The notes below the pieces were generated by a model. It made no database searches. It saw only the letters and a program-made list of their open reading frames with translations, and was not told the DNA's origin. Below, in pieces: positions 54,561 to 64,000 of a stretch of DNA of 64,000 nucleotides; the first letter of the stretch is position 1; each line of letters starts with the position of its first letter. Source of the stretch: Undibacterium piscinae (lineage in GTDB: Bacteria > Pseudomonadota > Gammaproteobacteria > Burkholderiales > Burkholderiaceae_D); the NCBI GenBank assembly GCA_003970805.2, contig CP051152.1:1922001-1986000 (forward strand), read 5' to 3'. The position numbers and the translations under genes were made by a program.

Positions 54561-56731
54561 TAACTCCATTTACCATCGACATTGACCACGTTTTCGGGTG
54601 TGGCACGCACCACTTCCGGCTTGCCGGCCAATGCGGTACGCATACTGTCTATCCAGATCGGCAGAGCCAGCGTGGCGCCGAACTCGCGTCCGCCCAAAGA
54701 TTTCGGATCGTCGTAGCCCATCCAGGCCACCGCCACGATATTGCTGGCATAACCGGCAAACCAGCCATCGACGGCATCGCTGGTGGTACCGGTCTTGCCG
54801 GCCAGATCATGCCGCCCCAGCCTTTGCGTAGCGGCCGCACCGGTACCGGAGCGGGTGACCTCGCGCAGCATGCTATCCATAATGTAGGCGTTACGGGCAT
54901 CGATCACCCTGGACTCTTCCTGCGCGACGGCCGGCACCTTGGCTTCGAACATCAGCTTGCCGCGGGCGTCTGTGACTTTCTGTATCAGCCACGGGCTGAC
55001 CTGATAGCCGCCATTGGCAAACACCGCATACGCGCCCGCCAACTGCACCGGCGTGACGGCACCAGTACCGAGCGCCAGTGTCAGGTTGACCGGATGCTTG
55101 CTCGCTTCAAAACCAAAACGAGGTAAATAGTCGCGGCCATACGTGGCACCGATAGACTTTAAGATCCGCACCGAAACCACGTTCTTTGATTGCGCAAGCG
55201 CAGTCTGCATGCTGATAGGCCCGTCGTATTTACCATCATCATTACGCGGGTCCCAGCGCAGGCTTTCGTTGATGTCGGCCGATAAAGGCACGTCATTAAT
55301 CATGCTGCCGGCGAAAAAACCTTTTTCCAGAGCAGCCGAATAAATGAAGGGCTTCATGGAAGAACCGGGTTGACGCCAGGCGCTGGTGACGTGATTGAAT
55401 TTTTTACGGTTGAAATCAAAACCACCGACCAGTGAGCGAAATGAACCGTCTTGCGCATTGAGCGAGACATAGGCTGCATCGACTTCGGGCATCTGGCTGA
55501 TCTGCCAGCGCGCCTTGGCCTTATTGTCTTGCATCACGCGTATCAGCGCACCGGGGCGCAACTTCAGATCACGATTGGCTTTCGCTTGCAGTCCCGCACT
55601 AGCAAATCGCAAACCGTCGCCGGAAATCTGGATAGACTCACCGCTGGCCAATTCAGCCTTCACCAGCTTAGGGCTGGCCTCAGTGACGACTGCGGCAAAC
55701 AGCATATCGCTAGCCGGATGCTTGAGCAGGAAGTCATCAATCGCGTCATCACGCGCCTCTTCATCTGCCGGCAATTCAATAAATGCCTCAGGTCCGCGAT
55801 AGCCGTGGCGCTGATCGTAAGCCATCACATTGCGTCGCAGCGATTCATAGGCAGCCTCTTGCTCGGCCTTATTGATGGTGGTGTAGACCTTGATCCCCAT
55901 GGTGTAGGTTTGTTCCTTGTATTGCTCGAAGATGCTTTGTCTGACCATCTCCGCCACATAGGCGGCATGCACATCAAATTGCAGGCTGCTGCTGACGCGC
56001 AATTGTTCCTTGCTGGCCTGTTCATACTGGGCGTCGCTGATGTGGCCTAGCCTGCGCATGCTTTTCAGCACCAGGATCTGGCGCTGTTTGGCACGTTGCG
56101 GATTGACTGCAGGGTTATGTCTGGCGGGGTTTTGCGGTATACCCGCCAGCATCGCGGCCTCCGCAATACTCAACTCTTGCAAAGGCTTGCCAAAGTAGGT
56201 GCGCGCCGCACTTGAGAACCCGTGGGTACGCTGGCCGAGATAAATCTGGTTCATGTACAACTCAAGAATCTGGTCCTTGCTCAACGCAGTCTCTATCCTG
56301 TATGCCAGCATGATTTCCTTGAGCTTACGCGCCACGGTTCTTTCCCTGGTCAGGAAAAAATTGCGTGCAACTTGCATGGTGATGGTTGATGCACCCTGCT
56401 TGACGCCGCCGGTGACGTCCGATAACAAGGCACGCATGACACCGATAAAATCAATCCCGCCATGTTCGTAAAAACGTGAATCCTCTATCGATAGCAAGGC
56501 ATTTTTCAAGACCTCAGGGATCTCCTTGATCGGTACAAAGTCTCTGTGTTCTTCGCCAAACTCGCCTATCAACGCATTATCAGCAGTGTAAATGCGCAAA
56601 GGGATTTTTGGCTTGTAATCAGTCACCGCATCAAGCGAAGGCAAATCAGGTGCCAGCACCAGCATCGCAAAAGCCAGCAAGGCAGCGCAGACAACCGCCA
56701 TCAGGGCACCGAGACTAAGTAGCCATTTCAT
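54479..56731 (-). CDS. Penicillin-binding protein 1A (second copy), altered C-terminal end
   Basis: 750 residues, about the same architecture as the copy at 50.2 kb: anchor [22 protein letters not shown]51 Glu in [30 protein letters not shown], transpeptidase SxxK in [15 protein letters not shown] in AQSKNVV and [12 protein letters not shown]. True homology ends near NVDGKW; the last 30 residues ([12 protein letters not shown]...) are msrP DNA read out of frame, so the natural C terminus was replaced by a deletion. All catalytic motifs are complete. Same strand as the ABC exporter genes upstream. Confidence 0.92.
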   Translation of the reverse strand: MKWLLSLGALMAVVCAALLAFAMLVLAPDLPSLDAVTDYKPKIPLRIYTADNALIGEFGEEHRDFVPIKEIPEVLKNALLSIEDSRFYEHGGIDFIGVMRALLSDVTGGVKQGASTITMQVARNFFLTRERTVARKLKEIMLAYRIETALSKDQILELYMNQIYLGQRTHGFSSAARTYFGKPLQELSIAEAAMLAGIPQNPARHNPAVNPQRAKQRQILVLKSMRRLGHISDAQYEQASKEQLRVSSSLQFDVHAAYVAEMVRQSIFEQYKEQTYTMGIKVYTTINKAEQEAAYESLRRNVMAYDQRHGYRGPEAFIELPADEEARDDAIDDFLLKHPASDMLFAAVVTEASPKLVKAELASGESIQISGDGLRFASAGLQAKANRDLKLRPGALIRVMQDNKAKARWQISQMPEVDAAYVSLNAQDGSFRSLVGGFDFNRKKFNHVTSAWRQPGSSMKPFIYSAALEKGFFAGSMINDVPLSADINESLRWDPRNDDGKYDGPISMQTALAQSKNVVSVRILKSIGATYGRDYLPRFGFEASKHPVNLTLALGTGAVTPVQLAGAYAVFANGGYQVSPWLIQKVTDARGKLMFEAKVPAVAQEESRVIDARNAYIMDSMLREVTRSGTGAAATQRLGRHDLAGKTGTTSDAVDGWFAGYASNIVAVAWMGYDDPKSLGGREFGATLALPIWIDSMRTALAGKPEVVRATPENVVNVDGKWSYTKTRPLTIIFMSLVRIRPIRRSMPAA

Positions 56732-56794
56732 TTTATGTCTTTACCTAAAAATATTTAATACTTCTTTAAATGCGATTACCGCTTCCGGCGCACT

Positions 56795-58564
56795 TTATTC
56801 TTCCAGCGCCTGTAGCAGGTAAAGTTTTTGATAGATACCTTGATCCAGTACCATTAGTTCCGCGTGACTGCCCTGTTCGCTCAGTTTTCCGTGATTTAAG
56901 ACGATGATGCTATCGGCGTCACGGATAGTCGAGAGGCGGTGGGCAATCGCGACTATGGTCACCTTGCCGCGTAAATCAGTCAGCGCCATCTGCACGATTT
57001 GCTCGGTTTCACTATCGATATGCGAGGTGGCCTCGTCCAGAAACAGGATGCGCGGTTTGCCGGCCAACGCACGGGCGATCGCGATCAGTTGTTTTTGCCC
57101 GGTCGATAGCCTGGCCCCGCCCTCGCCCAGCGGCGTATCGTAGCCATGTTCCAGCTGCAGAATAAACTCATGCACCCTGGCGGCCTTGGCTGCTGCAATG
57201 ATATCGGCCTCGCTGATAGGGCGCCCCATGGCGATATTTTCACGCGCATTGGCGGCTAGCAAAAACGGTTCTTGCGGCACCAGGCCGACACTGGCGCGAA
57301 AGTGCTCATCACTGTAACTGGCCAGCGGCACGCCATCGACATCGATACGCCCCGCCTGCGCCGTATAGAAGCGCAGCAGCAAACTAAGCAAGGTCGATTT
57401 ACCGCTACCGGTATGGCCGACAATACCGTAAAAACTGCCCGCCGGAATCTCCAGATTAATATCATGCAACACCGGTTGCGCCGCATCATAGCCAAAACTC
57501 AGGTGTTGCAAACGCAGCCCGCCTTGCGTTATTTCGGCATCGCTGGACGGTGACAGCGGCACCGCTTCGTTGAGCAAGGTATTGACACGGGCGGCCGATA
57601 CCACGGCTTGCTGGATCTGGCCAAACTGCAAGGTGATCTGTATCAGAGGATCGACTACACGCGCGATATAGCTGACAAAAGCGTACAGGATACCGACCTC
57701 AATACCAGAAAAACTGCGCTGGCTAAACACAAAAATTACCACGACCAGCAAGACCGTATTGAGCAAATCCAAGGCCGGGCGCAACAGCCAGGCATTGGCG
57801 CGCAATTCGTCCAAGCGCGCCCCGTAGTGCTGACGATTGGTCTCTTGAAAGCGCGTACCGAAACCGGTTTCCGCATTGCAGGCTTGCAATGCGCTCATAC
57901 CGTTAATGCTTTCGGCGACCTGGGCATTGATCTCGCTACGCAATTGGCGCGCGCGCGTCACGGCGGGCGCGCTCCAGCGCTGATAAAACCAGACGATAAT
58001 CACGACCGCCGGAATCAGCATCATGACGATCAGCATCAGGCGCCAATCTAGCCACGCCATCGCCGCCAAGGCACCAATCACCACAATCGAACTATCGAGC
58101 ATCACGAACAAGACTTGCACGTAAAGATTTTTTACCGCCTCGGTATCGTTGGTGACACGACTGACCAATTGTCCGGTAATGGCCTTATCAAAAAATGCCA
58201 TAGGCAGTCGCAATACATGGGCATACACTTGCTCGCGCAAGCGCCGCACCGAACGCATCGCCACACCGGCCAGGCGGGTCAGCTGCAAATAGCGTAGCCA
58301 GGTGGCCCACCAACCAGTCACGACATACGCAAACAACAATCCTGATACCAGCGGCCAATCCATCTGATGCGGCAGCAGGTAACGGTCGATAAACGCTTTA
58401 CCCATCAAAGGTCCGAGCGCTTCCAGTCCCGCCGCCAGAAACAGGAACAAGATACCCAGCACCACATGGCGTCGTTCCGGTTGGGCGGCCCGTACCAGCA
58501 ATTGCACCGCCTGCTTTTTTTCTGAGCTACTGCTAAGGTTTGTTTGCTTAAGTTTAGGCTGCAT
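56795..58564 (-). CDS. ABC exporter half-transporter, MdlB-like
   Basis: About 589 residues: six-helix membrane domain (LGILFLFLAAGLEALGPL, PLVSGLLFAYVVTGWW, VLFVMLDSSIVVIGAL) and ATPase with Walker A GHTGSGKSTLL, signature LSTGQKQ and Walker B ILFLDEATSHID. The ATG at 58564 overlaps the preceding gene by 11 bases; upstream in-frame codons are mdlA in another frame. Forms a heterodimer with the next entry, as in MdlAB/LmrCD-type exporters; substrate unknown. Confidence 0.9.
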   Translation of the reverse strand: MQPKLKQTNLSSSSEKKQAVQLLVRAAQPERRHVVLGILFLFLAAGLEALGPLMGKAFIDRYLLPHQMDWPLVSGLLFAYVVTGWWATWLRYLQLTRLAGVAMRSVRRLREQVYAHVLRLPMAFFDKAITGQLVSRVTNDTEAVKNLYVQVLFVMLDSSIVVIGALAAMAWLDWRLMLIVMMLIPAVVIIVWFYQRWSAPAVTRARQLRSEINAQVAESINGMSALQACNAETGFGTRFQETNRQHYGARLDELRANAWLLRPALDLLNTVLLVVVIFVFSQRSFSGIEVGILYAFVSYIARVVDPLIQITLQFGQIQQAVVSAARVNTLLNEAVPLSPSSDAEITQGGLRLQHLSFGYDAAQPVLHDINLEIPAGSFYGIVGHTGSGKSTLLSLLLRFYTAQAGRIDVDGVPLASYSDEHFRASVGLVPQEPFLLAANARENIAMGRPISEADIIAAAKAARVHEFILQLEHGYDTPLGEGGARLSTGQKQLIAIARALAGKPRILFLDEATSHIDSETEQIVQMALTDLRGKVTIVAIAHRLSTIRDADSIIVLNHGKLSEQGSHAELMVLDQGIYQKLYLLQALEE

Positions 58565-60305
58565 CAAGGCTAGCCTCCAATTGTTGATAGCGCCATTGGC
58601 TGGCATACCAGCCGTCCGCCGCCAGCAAATCGGCATGTCTGCCTTGTTCGAAAATTTTCCCTTCGCGCAGCACCACAATATGATCGGCATCGGCCACTGC
58701 ACTCAAGCGATGGCTGACGATGATGGCGCTGCGTTCGCTATGCTGCACACGCAGTTGTGCCAGATGTTGCAGGATACGGGTTTCGGTATCGGTATCGACC
58801 GCCGACAAGGCATCATCAAGCAATAGCAAGGGGCTGTCCGTCAGCAGCGCACGGGCGATTGCGACGCGCTGACGCTGACCACCCGAAAGCGTGACGCCAC
58901 GCTCTCCGACTGCCGTGTCATAGCCATCGGGGAAACGCAAGATATCCTCATGTACCGCCGCCAGCGTGGCCGCATGCATGATTTGCTCGCGCGTGGCGTG
59001 CGGATTGCTCAGGCCGATATTTGCGGTGATTGATGCCGAGAATAAAAACGGCTCTTGCGCCACCCAGTTCACCGCGCTGCGCAGACTGTGCAAACGGTAT
59101 TCCGGCAAACTATGTTCACCCCATTGCAAGCGCCCTTGCTGCGCCTCAAACTGCCGCAGTATTAACCGGATCACGCTGGACTTACCGGAGCCGGTAGGGC
59201 CGACTATGCCCAGCGTCTGCCCGGCTGCCAGAGTAATGCTGACGTCATTAAGCGCTGGCTGCTGCTGGCCAGGATAAGCGAATACGATACGCTCCAGACT
59301 CAGGGTCCCAACAGGCTGCGCCTGCCGCTGCCCCTGGTCTTGCACCGCCAGCTCTTCATCCAGCACCGGTTGCAAACGCGCCCACGCAGCCTTACCGCGT
59401 TCCAGCAAGGACAAGACCCAGCCGGCGGCGAACATAGGCCAGATCAACTGGCCCAGATACATGGTGAAGCTGGTCAGTACGCCTATCGTCATTTCACCGT
59501 TCCAGACCAGGTAACCACCGACGCCCAAAGTGAGCGCACCGGCCGCAGTCAAGGCGCCGCCTACCGCCGGTTCATACGCCGCCTCCCAACTCTGCGACTT
59601 CAGGCTCGCTTGCGATGCCTGCTCGGCTAACTCTGCAAATTGGGCGGCACTGCGCTGCTCCAGCCCCAAGGCGCGCAAGGTGCGCACCCCAGATAAAGTT
59701 TCCTGCACCTGATCATTGAGTTGACTGAAGCGATCCAAAGAATCGCGTGAGGCATGATGCACGTGATGCGTGATGTGCTTGAAGGCCCACCCCATGAAAG
59801 GAAAAGGCAACAAGGCCACCAGCGCCAGCCGCCAGTCCACGCCCAGCAACATCATCCCTATCACCAGGACAAAGGTCATGGAACCGTCAAACCCGGCCAG
59901 CGCCGCCTCACCTGCCGCCAGCTCTATGGCGTCGGCGTCATTGGTGCCCAGCGCCATCAGGTCACCGGTACGCTGGGTCTGAAAGAAACCCGGGCTTTGC
60001 AGGCTAAGGCGTTGATACAGGCGGGTGCGCAATTCCATACCCAGCCGGTAGGAGGCGGCAAACAATTGCAAGCGCCAGCCCACCCGCAGAAAATAAATCG
60101 CTACCCCCATCAATACCAGCGTACCCAGTTCCAGCATCAGCTCATGCGTATCGAGCCTATGCGCGACCATGGCATCAATTACGCCACCGACCTTGCGCGG
60201 GATCAGCACAGTCAGAATCGCGACCGTCAGCAACATGGCAGCGGCGGCCAGATAATGGCGCAGATGCCGGCGTATGAATTGGCCTAAAAGTTGATACAGG
60301 GTCAT
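58554..60305 (-). CDS. ABC exporter half-transporter, MdlA-like
   Basis: 583 residues. Membrane domain (LAAAAMLLTVAILTVLIP, GVAIYFLRVGWRLQLF, FVLVIGMMLLGVDW), then ATPase with Walker A GPTGSGKSSVIR, signature LSGGQRQR and Walker B LLLLDDALSAVD. The Asp instead of Glu after Walker B (DDALSAVD) is a degenerate-site feature of heterodimeric exporters. Translationally coupled to the second half. Confidence 0.9.
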   Translation of the reverse strand: MTLYQLLGQFIRRHLRHYLAAAAMLLTVAILTVLIPRKVGGVIDAMVAHRLDTHELMLELGTLVLMGVAIYFLRVGWRLQLFAASYRLGMELRTRLYQRLSLQSPGFFQTQRTGDLMALGTNDADAIELAAGEAALAGFDGSMTFVLVIGMMLLGVDWRLALVALLPFPFMGWAFKHITHHVHHASRDSLDRFSQLNDQVQETLSGVRTLRALGLEQRSAAQFAELAEQASQASLKSQSWEAAYEPAVGGALTAAGALTLGVGGYLVWNGEMTIGVLTSFTMYLGQLIWPMFAAGWVLSLLERGKAAWARLQPVLDEELAVQDQGQRQAQPVGTLSLERIVFAYPGQQQPALNDVSITLAAGQTLGIVGPTGSGKSSVIRLILRQFEAQQGRLQWGEHSLPEYRLHSLRSAVNWVAQEPFLFSASITANIGLSNPHATREQIMHAATLAAVHEDILRFPDGYDTAVGERGVTLSGGQRQRVAIARALLTDSPLLLLDDALSAVDTDTETRILQHLAQLRVQHSERSAIIVSHRLSAVADADHIVVLREGKIFEQGRHADLLAADGWYASQWRYQQLEASLDAA

Positions 60306-60390
60306 GCCTTACCTTATTTAACATTGCAGCGGCGTCTGCCGGAAACTTCCAACAGCTATCAAGCCACTTATTTTGCGCCACCAAAGTACA

Positions 60391-60422
60391 CAATCCGCTA
60401 GCCCTTGCGAACTAGCGGATTG
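60391..60422. terminator. Perfect 11-bp hairpin between peptidase and exporter genes
   Basis: CAATCCGCTAG (60391-60401) and CTAGCGGATTG (60412-60422), 10-base loop. Lies 30 bases past the peptidase stop on the minus strand; no T run, so terminator strength is uncertain. Confidence 0.55.
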
Positions 60423-60452
60423 TAGAGTATTTCAGGATCAGGCTTTTACCAA

Positions 60453-62588
60453 TCAGCGCACTACAGATGCTGCATTATCCCACTTCAGCATGTTCCACAG
60501 GAAGCTATAGGTAATGGCGCTCATGTCAGCACGTTGCGCATTGTTGGCCGCCCCGCCATGACCGCCCTCAATGTTCTCGTAGTACCAGACCCGTGTATGA
60601 CCCTGATCCATCATTTTCGCCGCCATTTTACGCGCATGTCCGGGATGCACCCTATCGTCGCGGGTAGAGGTGATGAACAGGACATTAGGATATTTCACCT
60701 CGGCTTTGAGGTTCTGGTAAGGCGAGTAACGCTGGATGTAATCCCACTCCGCCGGCACATCCGGATTGCCGTATTCGCCCATCCAGGACGCGCCTGCCAG
60801 CAGCTTATTAAAGCGCTGCATGTCTAGCAAAGGAACCTGGCTGACTATCGCATTGAACAGTTCCGGACGCTGGGTCAGAGCCACCCCTGCCAGCAAGCCG
60901 CCATTACTGCCGCCCATAGCCCCCAAATGCTGCGGGCTGGTGATTTTGCTGGCGATCAGGTCTTCCGCCACTGCAGCGAAATCATCGTAGGCGCGCTGAC
61001 GGTTTTCCTTCAAAGCGGCCTGATGCCAACGCGGCCCGAATTCTCCGCCACCACGGATATTTGCCACCACATACACACCGCCCTTTTCCAGCCAGGATTT
61101 ACCCAGACCGCCGGAATACGATGGGGTCAGCGAAATCTGGAAACCGCCATAGCCATATAACAGAGTAGGATTGTTGCCATCGAGTTTCACATCCTTGCGG
61201 CTGACCATGAAGTAAGGCACTTTAGTGCCATCTTTAGAGCTGGCAAATTTTTGCCTGATCTCGTACGGTGTCGCGTCAAAAAACGCCGGTGCCGACTTCA
61301 GCAATTCACGCTTGTCGCTACCGCCCTGCGCCAACTGGTAGACGCTAGGCGTCAGATAATCGGAATAGCTGAGCAAATACTCATCGTTGTGATCGGCATC
61401 AAGCGCGCTGACACCGACTGCTCCCATGGTCGGTAAGCTGACCTGGCGCGAAGCCCATTTTCCGTCCTTGAATTGCCATTCGGTCAAACTGCTTTTGACA
61501 TTATCGAGTGACTGCACCAACAGGAAATTACGGGTGCTGGTAGCGCCGGTAAATGAGGTGCTGTCGGATGGCTGGAACAACACGGTAAAATTACGCTCAC
61601 CTTTTTTAAACGCTTCAAAATCGATCGCCAACACGCTGCCGGAGGCAAAACTCTTGCCGCCGGTGTTCCAGATTTCTTTCGGAGTGACGATAAACTGCGT
61701 ACCAAAAAAATCTATACCGGATTGCGCCGGCACATCAAGTTTGCTGAGCTTAGCGCCTTCACGCAAAAAATTCTCTGCGGTATAAAACGTCACGCCCCTG
61801 CGCACCAATTCATGATGCACGCCGCCATGATCACTGCTATGCGCGGACACGCCCATATCGGTCTGTTGCCCTTCCAGCAAAGTGATCGCACTCGTCAGAG
61901 ACGTACCGCGTTTCCATTCCTTGACGATACGTGCGTAGCCGGAATCGGTCATGCTGCCCGCGCCAAAATCGGTGGCGACAAACAGATGATCCTTATCGCG
62001 CCAATCGACTGTCATCTTCGCTTCCGGCAATGTAAAGCCATCCTTGACGAAGCTCTTGCTGGCCAGGTCAAACTCACGCATGCTGACTGCATCGGCACCG
62101 CCGCGCGACAACTGTATCAGGCAGCGGTCAAAAGCCGGTTCGCGGCAAACGCTGTTCTTAAATACCCAGTTTTCATTTTCGGCTTTGGCCAGCGCATCGA
62201 TATCGAGCACGGTTTCCCATTTAGGCTGGGCCTTGCGGTATTCGTCCAGGCTGGTCTTGCGCCAGACGCCACGCGGATGTTCGGCATCGGTCCAGAAGTT
62301 ATAGTAGGCATTGCCCATCTTGCGTATGCCGGGAATCCGGTCTTTGGAATCAAGCACTACCTGCAGATCGGCGCGCAGCTTATTAAAACCGGCATCGCCG
62401 TCGAGTTTGCCGCGCGTTACCTGATTGTGCGCCTTGACCCAGTCAAGGGATTTTTCAGCGCCTACCTCTTCCAGCCATACAAATTGATCGCTTGAATTTT
62501 CCCTGGCCTTGTCAGCGCCCCCGGCCTGCACCAGGCTGGCAGCGCTCAGCATGACTAGTGCCGTAATCAGTTTTAATTGTGGTCTCAT
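60453..62588 (-). CDS. Prolyl oligopeptidase family serine peptidase (S9A)
   Basis: About 711 residues with a Sec signal (MRPQLKLITALVMLSAASLV, then QA|GG), so secreted to the periplasm. N-terminal beta-propeller region (WLEEVGAEKSLDWVKAHN) and C-terminal alpha/beta hydrolase with nucleophile Ser in GAMGGSNGGLLAG, Asp in TSTRDDRVHPGHARK and His in IEGGHGGAANN. ATG at 62588 has AAAGGACAACG before it. Cleaves short peptides after proline by family knowledge. Confidence 0.92.
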   Translation of the reverse strand: MRPQLKLITALVMLSAASLVQAGGADKARENSSDQFVWLEEVGAEKSLDWVKAHNQVTRGKLDGDAGFNKLRADLQVVLDSKDRIPGIRKMGNAYYNFWTDAEHPRGVWRKTSLDEYRKAQPKWETVLDIDALAKAENENWVFKNSVCREPAFDRCLIQLSRGGADAVSMREFDLASKSFVKDGFTLPEAKMTVDWRDKDHLFVATDFGAGSMTDSGYARIVKEWKRGTSLTSAITLLEGQQTDMGVSAHSSDHGGVHHELVRRGVTFYTAENFLREGAKLSKLDVPAQSGIDFFGTQFIVTPKEIWNTGGKSFASGSVLAIDFEAFKKGERNFTVLFQPSDSTSFTGATSTRNFLLVQSLDNVKSSLTEWQFKDGKWASRQVSLPTMGAVGVSALDADHNDEYLLSYSDYLTPSVYQLAQGGSDKRELLKSAPAFFDATPYEIRQKFASSKDGTKVPYFMVSRKDVKLDGNNPTLLYGYGGFQISLTPSYSGGLGKSWLEKGGVYVVANIRGGGEFGPRWHQAALKENRQRAYDDFAAVAEDLIASKITSPQHLGAMGGSNGGLLAGVALTQRPELFNAIVSQVPLLDMQRFNKLLAGASWMGEYGNPDVPAEWDYIQRYSPYQNLKAEVKYPNVLFITSTRDDRVHPGHARKMAAKMMDQGHTRVWYYENIEGGHGGAANNAQRADMSAITYSFLWNMLKWDNAASVVR

Positions 62589-62889
62589 CGTTGTCCTTTT
62601 TTCGACTTGGTCTCTGTATGGAATCGTTAATTTGGCATCGGCTATCGCTACGAGGCGACCTCCGGCTCTCAGGAGGAATGGACAAGCATTGCCCCGTCTT
62701 AGTTCCATCCGCACTGGTCATTTTTGCGAGCGGCCAACTCGTTTCAATCGGCTTATCCAGCGTTAAAAGCACACGAAAAATAGGATGTTTAGCATATCGA
62801 CCTGTAAAGCGACATATCTTCTGAAATACAGTCGATTCTAAAATTATCTTTGCTTTTCCGGCATGTGCAGAACCTGCAAATTTTCACGA
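62589..62889. other. Intergenic region between peptidase and MerR-type gene
   Basis: 301 bases holding the peptidase promoter and the 3' side of the MerR gene. Small open frames on both strands lack ribosome sites. I see no clear repeat or terminator. Confidence 0.45.
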
Positions 62890-63333
62890 TTATTTTCTAG
62901 GCATAAATGCCTTGCGCACTAAAACGGCATCGGGACCAGTGCTGACGTCAGCGGGGGTTCCTGCCCGGAGCGAAACCGCTTGATCAAAACTACATTGCAA
63001 AGAAGAAAAAGTCAGCGCCAATTCTTTCTTCAGGCTCTTCAGCTGGCGGATATGCGCATCTATCTGGGCCATTTTCAATGCCAGTTGCGCCTCTATCTCG
63101 GCCCTGCCAAATGTTCCTTGCGCTAACTGAGGGATTACCTCGCGTATCTCCGATAATGAAAATCCCAGGGTTTGCGCGCCACGGATAAAGCGCACCAGTC
63201 CCAGATGCTCAGGGGTGTAGCAACGATAGCCATTTTGCTGACGCAAAGGCGCTGCGATCAATCCCTGTTTTTCATAGTAGCGCAAGGTATCGGTACTTAC
63301 CTCGCTAGCCTTTGCCAACTCACTGATATTCAT
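62890..63333 (-). CDS. MerR-family transcriptional regulator
   Basis: 147 residues: helix-turn-helix MNISELAKASEVSTDTLRYY EKQGL region, second wing NGYRCYTPEHLGLVRFIRGA, then a dimerisation helix (LALKMAQIDAHIRQLKSLKK). A single Cys (LQCSFDQ) lies where metal-sensing relatives have theirs, but the CxxC or Cys-rich loop of MerR/CueR/ZntR is missing, so an organic or oxidative signal is as likely. Divergent from a metallo-beta-lactamase-fold gene, which is its likely target. Confidence 0.9.
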   Translation of the reverse strand: MNISELAKASEVSTDTLRYYEKQGLIAAPLRQQNGYRCYTPEHLGLVRFIRGAQTLGFSLSEIREVIPQLAQGTFGRAEIEAQLALKMAQIDAHIRQLKSLKKELALTFSSLQCSFDQAVSLRAGTPADVSTGPDAVLVRKAFMPRK

Positions 63334-63379
63334 TTGCCACTTACTCCCGGTTTGATGGATAGCTCGCTGAAACTATTGC

Positions 63380-63409
63380 TTGACCTTGGAGTATAGCCCA
63401 AGCTTTAAG
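63380..63409 (+). promoter_or_regulatory. MerR-type promoter with long spacer
   Basis: TTGACC (63380-63385) and TTAAGC/TAAGCT starting at 63405-63406 are 19-20 bases apart, with an imperfect dyad CTTGG...CCAAG (63385-63402) in the spacer. This is the layout of promoters activated by MerR-family proteins. It points to the gene at 63482. Confidence 0.6.
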
Positions 63410-63481
63410 CTGAATTTTTATGAATGCGGGCATCCCCGCTTCAAGCTCAGGAATACGCTCAAACAAACGATAAGGCAGATT

Positions 63482-64000
63482 ATGCGTCAATGGATTTTCA
63501 GCATCTTTCTTGGTATCAGTGTTCTGGCAAATGCCCGGGAATTACCAGAAGCACCTAAGGCAAGACCAGAGATTGGCTTTGCGGTCATCAAAACCGGAAA
63601 AATTGCCGTGCCTGAAGGTTTATTGAAACCAGGAGGAAGTTTTATCAAAAAAATCGATACGAATTTTTCCGCGTTCTTGATCAAACACCATGATCAATAT
63701 CTACTGTTTGACACCGGCCTCGGTAGCGCGATTGACACCCAATATGAACAGGAAATGACGCTATGGCAGCGGCCGTTTTTCAGCTATGAGAAACCAGTCA
63801 TTTCAGCCAGAGATCAACTAAAAAAGGCACATTATCCGGATATTCAGGAAATCATCCTCAGTCACAGCCATTGGGATCACGCCGGGGGAATTGCTGATTT
63901 TCCGGATGCGCAGATCCATATCGCACGACAGGAAATGGCGGCAATCCGCCAACCGACCAGCGGAGCGGGCGGCACCTGGGCCTCTCAGCTAGCGTCAACA
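63482..64000 (+). CDS. Secreted metallo-beta-lactamase-fold hydrolase (cut by the window end)
   Basis: Open at the right edge; 173 codons visible. Signal peptide MRQWIFSIFLGISVLANA. The mature part opens IGFAVIKTGKIAVPEG, contains LLFDTGLGSAID, and the zinc motif SHSHWDHAGGIADF (HxHxDH) around residue 130. Resembles periplasmic quorum-quenching-lactonase or MBL hydrolases; the substrate cannot be told. ATAAGGCAG precedes the ATG. Probably controlled by the divergent MerR-type regulator. Confidence 0.85.
   Translation, partial: MRQWIFSIFLGISVLANARELPEAPKARPEIGFAVIKTGKIAVPEGLLKPGGSFIKKIDTNFSAFLIKHHDQYLLFDTGLGSAIDTQYEQEMTLWQRPFFSYEKPVISARDQLKKAHYPDIQEIILSHSHWDHAGGIADFPDAQIHIARQEMAAIRQPTSGAGGTWASQLAST

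Noticed and set aside
61722..62495. 257-codon plus-strand frame over the prolyl oligopeptidase gene
   Set aside because: Shadow frame; His/Arg-rich composition, no start signal.
1..64000. CRISPR arrays, insertion sequences, integrases, att sites
   Set aside because: Looked for regularly spaced repeats, transposase motifs and terminal inverted repeats; none found. The only tandem array is inside the H1-like gene.

Overview
The window reads as a chromosomal segment of a betaproteobacterium of the order Burkholderiales, most likely Oxalobacteraceae and Undibacterium-like. This is inferred from gene order and protein character, not from a database search. Supporting blocks are lolB-ispE-tRNA(Gln)-prs-rplY, kdsD-kdsC-lptC-lptA-lptB-rpoN-hpf, pilMNOPQ-aroK-aroB-dgt divergent from a PBP1A gene, ahcY-(holin-IV-like)-metF behind an S-adenosylhomocysteine (SAH) riboswitch, and a lysine/alanine-rich H1-like protein.

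Layout. 0-6.5 kb: outer-membrane lipoprotein insertion, isoprenoid synthesis, tRNA-Gln, PRPP synthesis, ribosomal protein L25, gamma-glutamyltransferase and an ODP-type metallo-beta-lactamase-fold protein. 6.9-14 kb: metC, then an accessory stretch with a broken LysE-type exporter, a frameshifted rubredoxin, a cytochrome c, a Tat-exported ferritin-like protein, a PstS-like protein plus an outer-membrane barrel, an orphan TatA fragment, an unrecognised protein and a truncated codA. 14-21.5 kb: LacI-type regulator, YggT, H1-like protein and class Ia ribonucleotide reductase behind two NrdR-box-like sites. 21.5-26.7 kb is a decay zone: a duplicated remnant of a Sel1-repeat gene, the Sel1 gene itself, a multiply frameshifted cytidine deaminase, a damaged thioesterase, and two genes that each lost their 5' end at one junction. 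26.8-38.2 kb: methyl cycle (metF, ahcY), apt, a CPA2 antiporter, KDO synthesis, LPS transport, sigma-54 and HPF. 38.5-52.5 kb: an acyl-CoA hydratase/hydrolase, a DUF4197 protein, dgt, a fused aroK-aroB, a large lipoprotein and the type IV pilus operon, then PBP1A. 52.5-64 kb: frataxin, LptM, broken msrP with msrQ, a second PBP1A in opposite orientation, a heterodimeric ABC exporter, a prolyl oligopeptidase, and a MerR regulator with a divergent metallo-beta-lactamase gene cut by the window end.

Two kinds of damage are mixed. Some genes are clearly decayed: cdd, lysE, codA, msrP, the Sel1 remnant, tatA. Others (nrdA, metF, pilP) are intact apart from a single-base excess in a homopolymer, which suggests sequence error or recoding rather than loss. 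I found no CRISPR array, phage, integrase or insertion sequence. The best candidates for a second look are the Sel1 partial duplication, the AroK-AroB fusion, the orphan TatA fragment, the frameshifted nrdA, the lipoprotein inside the pil-aro operon, and the deletion junctions.
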